A DNA stretch of 64,000 nt, from assembly GCF_029227915.1 (NCBI RefSeq), contig NC_079878.1, forward strand, positions 6,696,001 through 6,760,000. The letters are read 5' to 3'. The stretch is from Hydractinia symbiolongicarpus. Its lineage: Eukaryota > Cnidaria > Hydrozoa > Anthoathecata > Hydractiniidae. A program made the position numbers and the translations under genes. Every line of letters begins with the position of its first letter. The first letter of the stretch is position 1. Shown here in pieces: positions 58,364 to 64,000 of the stretch. Under the pieces are notes generated by a model. The model had not been told where the DNA came from. It saw nothing but the letters and a program-made list of their open reading frames with translations, and made no database searches.

Positions 58364-59058
58364 CCCGTAAAATGGCCAGTGTGGGGCTCGAACCCACGAC
58401 ATTCGCGTTATTAGCACGACGCTCTAGCCGACTGAGCTAACCGGCCGTGAACGCGTGAACACGGACTCACTTCCTAAGTCAACTCTAAGCAAAATACTTT
58501 TATTTTTTTACTCAAAACGTTACCGTCATATTTCTCACGCTTTGATACGAGTCCAAGCAATGCAAATAGCCGCAACCCGCTCGAAAGAGGAGTCATGTTA
58601 GGCCAACTTTAAACGGACATTCCCTGAAAGGCCTCGGAGAGATTTGAACTCTCGACCCCTGGTTTACAAGACCAGTGCTCTAACCCCTGAGCTACGAAGG
58701 CACGCGATCCTTGCCAAATACGAAAAGTCGGTGCATCAGGCAAAACAGGCCAGTTGCAACGTGTACTTGCCATAAAGTGATACCGTCAATGCCCTACTGG
58801 ACCATGACTATTCTAATCACGGACCTCAGCTTTCCCGTTAACATCCACGGGCTCCAGTGGCGTAGTCGGTTAGCGCGTCGTACTTATAAGTCAGTATCGA
58901 CAAAGACATGCGAAGATCGGGAGTTCGAGCCTCCCCTGGAGCAAGGTTTCTTTTCATGCGCCGTCAACACACGCCACAGCACGGGCAGATCACCAGTAAA
59001 ATCTAGCAACGTGGCAGTGCACCCAGGTTGTTTTGATCCCGTCAACGTGACGGCAAAG
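58364..59058. tRNA. Unit 82 tRNA trio
   Basis: Ile(AAU) 58373-58446 minus; Thr(UGU) 58629-58701 minus; Ile(UAU) 58851-58943 plus. Thr G71 to C (58631). Confidence 0.97.
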
Positions 59059-59753
59059 CCCGTAAAATGGCCAGTGTGGGGCTCGAACCCACGACATTCG
59101 CGTTATTAGCACGACGCTCTAGCCGACTGAGCTAACCGGCCGTGAACGCGTGAACACGGACTCACTTCCTAAGTCAACTCTAAGCAAAATACTTTTATTT
59201 TTTTACTCAAAACGTTACCGTCATATTTCTCACGCTTTGATACGAGTCCAAGCAATGCAAATAGCCGCAACCCGCTCGAAAGAGGAGTCATGTTAGGCCA
59301 ACTTTAAACGGACATTCCCTGAAAGGCCTCGGAGAGATTTGAACTCTCGACCCCTGGTTTACAAGACCAGTGCTCTAACCCCTGAGCTACGAAGGCACGC
59401 GATCCTTGCCAAATACGAAAAGTCGGTGCATCAGGCAAAACAGGCCAGTTGCAACGTGTACTTGCCATAAAGTGATACCGTCAATGCCCTACTGGACCAT
59501 GACTATTCTAATCACGGACCTCAGCTTTCCCGTTAACATCCACGGGCTCCAGTGGCGTAGTCGGTTAGCGCGTCGTACTTATAAGTCAGTATCGACAAAG
59601 ACATGCGAAGATCGGGAGTTCGAGCCTCCCCTGGAGCAAGGTTTCTTTTCATGCGCCGTCAACACACGCCACAGCACGGGCAGATCACCAGTAAAATCTA
59701 GCAACGTGGCAGTGCACCCAGGTTGTTTTGATCCCGTCAACGTGACGGCAAAG
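59059..59753. tRNA. Unit 83 tRNA trio
   Basis: Ile(AAU) 59068-59141 minus; Thr(UGU) 59324-59396 minus; Ile(UAU) 59546-59638 plus. Thr G71 to C (59326), the last unit of the run. Confidence 0.97.
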
Positions 59754-60448
59754 CCCGTAAAATGGCCAGTGTGGGGCTCGAACCCACGACATTCGCGTTA
59801 TTAGCACGACGCTCTAGCCGACTGAGCTAACCGGCCGTGAACGCGTGAACACGGACTCACTTCCTAAGTCAACTCTAAGCAAAATACTTTTATTTTTTGA
59901 CTCAAAACGTTACCGTCATATTTCTCACGCTTTGATACGAGTCCAAGCAATGCAAATAGCCGCAACCCGCTCGAAAGAGGAGTCATGTTAGGCCAACTTT
60001 AAACGGACATTCCCTGAAAGCCCTCGGAGAGATTTGAACTCTCGACCCCTGGATTACAAGACCAGTGCTCTAACCCCTGAGCTACGAAGGCACGCGATCC
60101 TTGCCAAATACGAAAAGTCGGTGCATCAGGCAAAACAGGCCAGTTGCAACGTGTACTTGCCATAAAGTGATACCGTCAATGCCCTACTGGACCATGACTA
60201 TTCTAATCACGGACCTCAGCTTTCCCGTTAACATCCACGGGCTCCAGTGGCGTAGTCGGTTAGCGCGTCGTACTTATAAGTCAGTATCGACAAAGACATG
60301 CGAAGATCGGGAGTTCGAGCCTCCCCTGGAGCAAGGTTTCTTTTCATGCGCCGTCAACACACGCCACAGCACGGGCAGATTACCAGTAAAATCTAGCAAC
60401 GTGGCAGTGCACCCAGGTTGTTTTGATCCCGTCAACGTGACGGCAAAG
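59754..60448. tRNA. Unit 84 tRNA trio
   Basis: Ile(AAU) 59763-59836 minus; Thr(UGU) 60019-60091 minus; Ile(UAU) 60241-60333 plus. G at 59899 (spacer 1); Thr A39 to U (60053), giving a U31-U39 mismatch in the anticodon stem; T at 60381 (spacer 3). Confidence 0.97.
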
Positions 60449-61143
60449 CCCGTAAAATGGCCAGTGTGGGGCTCGAACCCACGACATTCGCGTTATTAGC
60501 ACGACGCTCTAGCCGACTGAGCTAACCGGCCGTGAACGCGTGAACACGGACTCACTTCCTAAGTCAACTCTAAGCAAAATACTTTTATTTTTTGACTCAA
60601 AACGTTACCGTCATATTTCTCACGCTTTGATACGAGTCCAAGCAATGCAAATAGCCGCAACCCGCTCGAAAGAGGAGTCATGTTAGGCCAAATTTAAACG
60701 GACATTCCCTGAAAGCCCTCGGAGAGATTTGAACTCTCGACCCCTGGTTTACAAGACCAGTGCTCTAACCCCTGAGCTACGAAGGCACGCGATCCTTGCC
60801 AAATACGAAAAGTCGGTGCATCAGGCAAAACAGGCCAGTTGCAACGTGTACTTGCCATAAAGTGATACCGTCAATGCCCTACTGGACCATGACTATTCTA
60901 ATCACGGACCTCAGCTTTCCCGTTAACATCCACAGGCTCCAGTGGCGTAGTCGGTTAGCGCGTCGTACTTATAAGTCAGTATCGACAAAGACATGCGAAG
61001 ATCGGGAGTTCGAGCCTCCCCTGGAGCAAGGTTTCTTTTCATGCGCCGTCAACACACGCCACAGCACGGGCAGATCACCAGTAAAATCTAGCAACGTGGC
61101 AGTGCACCCAGGTTGTTTTGATCCCGTCAACGTGACGGCAAAG
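60449..61143. tRNA. Unit 85 tRNA trio
   Basis: Ile(AAU) 60458-60531 minus; Thr(UGU) 60714-60786 minus; Ile(UAU) 60936-61028 plus. G at 60594 and A at 60692 (spacer 1); A at 60934, two bases before Ile(UAU). Confidence 0.97.
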
Positions 61144-61408
61144 CCCGTAAAATGGCCAGTGTGGGGCTCGAACCCACGACATTCGCGTTATTAGCACGAC
61201 GCTCTAGCCGACTGAGCTAACCGGCCGTGAACGCGTGAACACGGACTCACTTCCTAAGTCAACTCTAAGCAAAATACTTTTATTTTTTTACTCAAAACGT
61301 TACCGTCATATTTCTCACGCTTTGATACGAGTCCAAGCAATGCAAATAGCCGCAACCCGCTCGAAAGAGGAGTCATGTTAGGCCAACTTTAAACGGACAT
61401 TCCCTGAA

Positions 61409-61481
61409 AGCCCACGGAGAGATTTGAACTCTCGATCCCTTGTTTACAAGACCAGTGCTCTAACCCCTGAGCTACGAAGGC
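61409..61481 (-). pseudogene. Probable tRNA-Thr(UGU) pseudogene, unit 86
   Basis: There are three changes: 61414 (A68 to U, giving U5-U68 in the acceptor stem), 61436 (G46 to A in the variable loop) and 61441 (C41 to A, giving G29-A41 in the anticodon stem). The UGU anticodon remains. With two broken pairs and a changed tertiary-contact base, this is the most degraded gene in the window. Confidence 0.75.
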
Positions 61482-61630
61482 ACGCGATCCTTGCCAAATA
61501 CGAAAAGTCGGTGCATCAGGCAAAACAGGCCAGTTGCAACGTGTACTTGCCATAAAGTGATACCGTCAATGCCCTACTGGACCATGACTATTCTAATCAC
61601 GGACCTCAGCTTTCCCGTTAACATCCACGG

Positions 61631-61723
61631 GCTCCAGTGGCGTAGTCGGTTATCGCGTCGTACTTATAAGTCAGTATCGACAAAGACATGCGAAGATCGG
61701 GAGTTCGAGCCTCCCCTGGAGCA
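61631..61723 (+). tRNA. tRNA-Ile(UAU), unit 86, D-stem U13-U22
   Basis: Position 61653 is T instead of G, so residue 22 becomes U and the U13-G22 wobble becomes a U-U mismatch at the inner end of the D stem. The effect is uncertain, possibly mild. It is shared with unit 87. Confidence 0.88.
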
Positions 61724-61838
61724 AGGTTTCTTTTCATGCGCCGTCAACACACGCCACAGCACGGGCAGATCACCAGTAAAATCTAGCAACGTGGCAGTGC
61801 ACCCAGGTTGTTTTGATCCCGTCAACATGACGGCAAAG

Positions 61839-62533
61839 CCCGTAAAATGGCCAGTGTGGGGCTCGAACCCACGACATTCGCGTTATTAGCACGACGCTCT
61901 AGCCGACTGAGCTAACCGGCCGTGAACGCGTGAACACGGACTCACTTCCTATGTCAACTCTAAGCAAAATACTTTTATTTTTTTACTCAAAACGTTACCG
62001 TCATATTTCTCACGCTTTGATACGAGTCCAAGCAATGCAAATAGCCGCAACCCGCTCGAAAGAGGAGTCATGTTAGGCCAACTTTAAACGGACATTCCCT
62101 GAAAGCCCTCGGAGAGATTTGAACTCTCGACCCCTGGTTTACAAGACCAGTGCTCTAACCCCTGAGCTACGAAGGCACGCGATCCTTGCCAAATACGAAA
62201 AGTCGGTGCATCAGGCAAAACAGGCCAGTTGCAACGTGTACTTGCCATAAAGTGATACCGTCAATGCCCTACTGGACCATGACTATTCTAATCACGGACC
62301 TCAGCTTTCCCGTTAACATCCACGGGCTCCAGTGGCGTAGTCGGTTATCGCGTCGTACTTATAAGTCAGTATCGACAAAGACATGCGAAGATCGGGAGTT
62401 CGAGCCTCCCCTGGAGCAAGGTTTCTTTTCATGCGCCGTCAACACACGCCACAGCACGGGCAGATCACCAGTAAAATCTAGCAACGTGGCAGTGCACCCA
62501 GGTTGTTTTGATCCCGTCAACGTGACGGCAAAG
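61839..62533. tRNA. Unit 87 tRNA trio
   Basis: Ile(AAU) 61848-61921 minus; Thr(UGU) 62104-62176 minus; Ile(UAU) 62326-62418 plus with G22 to U (62348), as unit 86. T at 61952 (spacer 1). Confidence 0.96.
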
Positions 62534-63228
62534 CCCGTAAAATGGCCAGTGTGGGGCTCGAACCCACGACATTCGCGTTATTAGCACGACGCTCTAGCCG
62601 ACTGAGCTAACCGGCCGTGAACGCGTGAACACGGACTCACTTCCTATGTCAACTCTAAGCAAAATACTTTTATTTTTTTACTTAAAACGTTACCGTCATA
62701 TTTCTCACGCTTTGATACGAGTCCAAGCAATGCAAATAGCCGCAACCCGCTCGAAAGAGGAGTCATGTTAGGCCAACTTTAAACGGACATTCCCTGAAAG
62801 CCCTCGGAGAGATTTGAACTCTCGACCCCTGGTTTACAAGACCAGTGCTCTAACCCCTGAGCTACGAAGGCACGCGATCCTTGCCAAATACGAAAAGTCG
62901 GTGCATCAGGCAAAACAGGCCAGTTGCAACGTGTACTTGCCATAAAGTGATACCGTCAATGCCCTACTGGACCATGACTATTCTAATCACGGACCTCAGC
63001 TTTCCCGTTAACATCCACGGGCTCCAGTGGCGTAGTCGGTTAGCGCGTCGTACTTATAAGTCAGTATCGACAAAGACATGCGAAGATCGGGAGTTCGAGC
63101 CTCCCCTGGAGCAAGGTTTCTTTTCATGCGCCGTCAACACACGCCACAGCACGGGCAGATCACCAGTAAAATCTAGCAACGTGGCAGTGCACCCAGGTTG
63201 TTTTGATCCCGTCAACGTGACGGCAAAG
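62534..63228. tRNA. Unit 88 tRNA trio
   Basis: Ile(AAU) 62543-62616 minus; Thr(UGU) 62799-62871 minus; Ile(UAU) 63021-63113 plus. T at 62647 (as unit 87) and T at 62683, both spacer 1. Confidence 0.97.
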
Positions 63229-63923
63229 CCCGTAAAATGGCCAGTGTGGGGCTCGAACCCACGACATTCGCGTTATTAGCACGACGCTCTAGCCGACTGA
63301 GCTAACCGGCCGTGAACGCGTGAACACGGACTCACTTCCTAAGTCAACTCTAAGCAAAATACTTTTATTTTTTTACTCAAAACGTTACCGTCATATTTCT
63401 CACGCTTTGATAGGAGTCCAAGCAATGCAAATAGCCGCAACCCGCTCGAAAGAGGAGTCATGTTAGGCCAACTTTAAACGGACATTCCCTGAAAGCCCAC
63501 GGAGAGATTTGAACTCTCGACCCCTGGTTTACAAGACCAGTGCTCTAACCCCTGAGCTACGAAGGCACGCGATCCTTGCCAAATACGAAAAGTCGGTGCA
63601 TCAGGCAAAACAGGCCAGTTGCAACGTGTACTTGCCATAAAGTGATACCGTCAATGCCCTACTGGACCATGACTATTCTAATCACGGACCTCAGCTTTCC
63701 CGTTAACATCCACGGGCTCCAGTGGCGTAGTCGGTTAGCGCGTCGTACTTATAAGTCAGTATCGACAAAGACATGCGAAGATCGGGAGTTCGAGCCTCCC
63801 CTGGAGCAAGGTTTCTTTTCATGCGCCGTCAACACACGCCACAGCACGGGCAGATCACCAGTAAAATCTAGCAACGTGGCAGTGCACCCAGGTTGTTTTG
63901 ATCCCGTCAACGTGACGGCAAAG
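63229..63923. tRNA. Unit 89 tRNA trio
   Basis: Ile(AAU) 63238-63311 minus; Thr(UGU) 63494-63566 minus with A68 to U (63499; U5-U68 mismatch, as unit 86); Ile(UAU) 63716-63808 plus. G at 63413 (spacer 1). Confidence 0.96.
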
Positions 63924-63932
63924 CCCGTAAAA

Positions 63933-64000
63933 TGGCCAGTGTGGGGCTCGAACCCACGACATTCGCGTTATTAGCACGACGCTCTAGCCGACTGAGCTAA
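63933..64000 (-). tRNA. tRNA-Ile(AAU), unit 90, cut by window edge
   Basis: The 3' 68 nt of the gene are present and match consensus, including the anticodon. The first six nucleotides of the acceptor stem lie beyond 64000, so the array continues to the right. Confidence 0.95.

Larger units (their letters stand above)
61144..61838. tRNA. Unit 86 tRNA trio, two damaged genes
   Basis: Ile(AAU) 61153-61226 minus, intact; Thr(UGU) 61409-61481 minus with three changes; Ile(UAU) 61631-61723 plus with a D-stem change. A at 61827 (spacer 3). Confidence 0.95.
2069..64000. repeat. Tandem array of a 695-bp three-tRNA unit, 89 complete copies plus a partial
   Basis: The same 695-bp sequence repeats head to tail from 2069 (CCCGTAAAATGG) to the window end. 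Unit n starts at 2069+695(n-1). Within each unit, Ile(AAU) is at offsets 9-82 (minus), Thr(UGU) at 265-337 (minus) and Ile(UAU) at 487-579 (plus). Gene plus spacer lengths add up exactly (74+182+73+149+93+124=695). No unit departs from 695 bp, and units differ only by rare substitutions. Large tandem tDNA arrays are known in some eukaryotes, such as the multi-tRNA repeat of Xenopus and the tRNA arrays of Entamoeba, but I do not recognise this trio. The right end lies outside the window. Confidence 0.99.

Noticed and set aside
2416-63974. Eighty-nine near-identical 132-codon (two 93-codon) plus-strand frames
   Set aside because: They read through tRNA-Ile(UAU), its intron and the antisense of tRNA-Ile(AAU). 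Conservation comes from repeat homogenisation, they start at TTG in nearly all units, and the composition is unlike a protein family.
2069-64000. CRISPR array
   Set aside because: The repeat is 695 bp with no unique spacers between short repeats, and the content is eukaryotic tRNA genes.
2069-64000. tRNA-derived SINE cluster or simple satellite
   Set aside because: All three tRNAs have full cloverleaves, intact acceptor stems, own stops and a canonical intron. There is no SINE body, A-rich tail or target-site duplication.
2069-64000. Organelle or bacterial tRNA cluster
   Set aside because: Ile(AAU), an intron at 37/38 in Ile(UAU), oligo-T stops and no encoded CCA all point to nuclear Pol III genes.
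2069-64000. Entamoeba-type tRNA array
   Set aside because: Those arrays have A+T-rich units with short tandem repeats between tRNAs, which are absent here, and the tRNA sequences look animal-like. Not fully excluded without a search.

Overview
The window is eukaryotic nuclear DNA, most likely animal. It holds about 2 kb of A+T-rich, apparently non-coding flank (1-2068), then a head-to-tail tandem array of a 695-bp unit that runs from 2069 off the right edge at 64000. There are 89 complete units and 77 bp of a 90th. I see no convincing protein-coding gene.

Each unit carries three complete tRNA genes that fold as cloverleaves: tRNA-Ile(AAU) on the minus strand, tRNA-Thr(UGU) on the minus strand, and tRNA-Ile(UAU) on the plus strand. 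The last has a 19-nt intron at the canonical 37/38 position. In unit 1 they lie at 2078-2151, 2334-2406 and 2556-2648, and every later copy sits exactly 695 bp further on. The window therefore shows 267 complete tRNA genes and one cut by its edge. Eukaryotic marks are the IAU-type tRNA-Ile, the intron-containing tRNA-Ile(UAU), the lack of encoded CCA, internal A and B boxes, and oligo-T Pol III stops. The mature sequences look like animal tRNAs; I cannot name a species.

Layout of a unit, in unit-1 coordinates: Ile(AAU)<- 2078-2151; 182-bp spacer with a T-rich tract; Thr(UGU)<- 2334-2406; 149-bp divergent spacer; Ile(UAU)-> 2556-2648; 124-bp convergent spacer with oligo-T stops on both sides. 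All three tRNAs read codons starting with A (AUU/AUC/AUA and ACA), and all have A37. The two Ile isoacceptors together cover all Ile codons.

The units are almost identical, and no insertion or deletion was seen in 89 periods. The few substitutions act as markers. Several recur at fixed unit distances (4, 5, 8 and 12 units), which reveals nested segmental duplications and so amplification by unequal exchange or gene conversion. Some variants hit structural tRNA positions. The clearest is a tRNA-Thr acceptor change (G71 to C, giving a C2-C71 mismatch) that fills seven consecutive units (77-83) and also occurs in units 68 and 73. Units 84-89 carry extra private changes, including a probable tRNA-Thr pseudogene in unit 86, so the right end of the array may be near.
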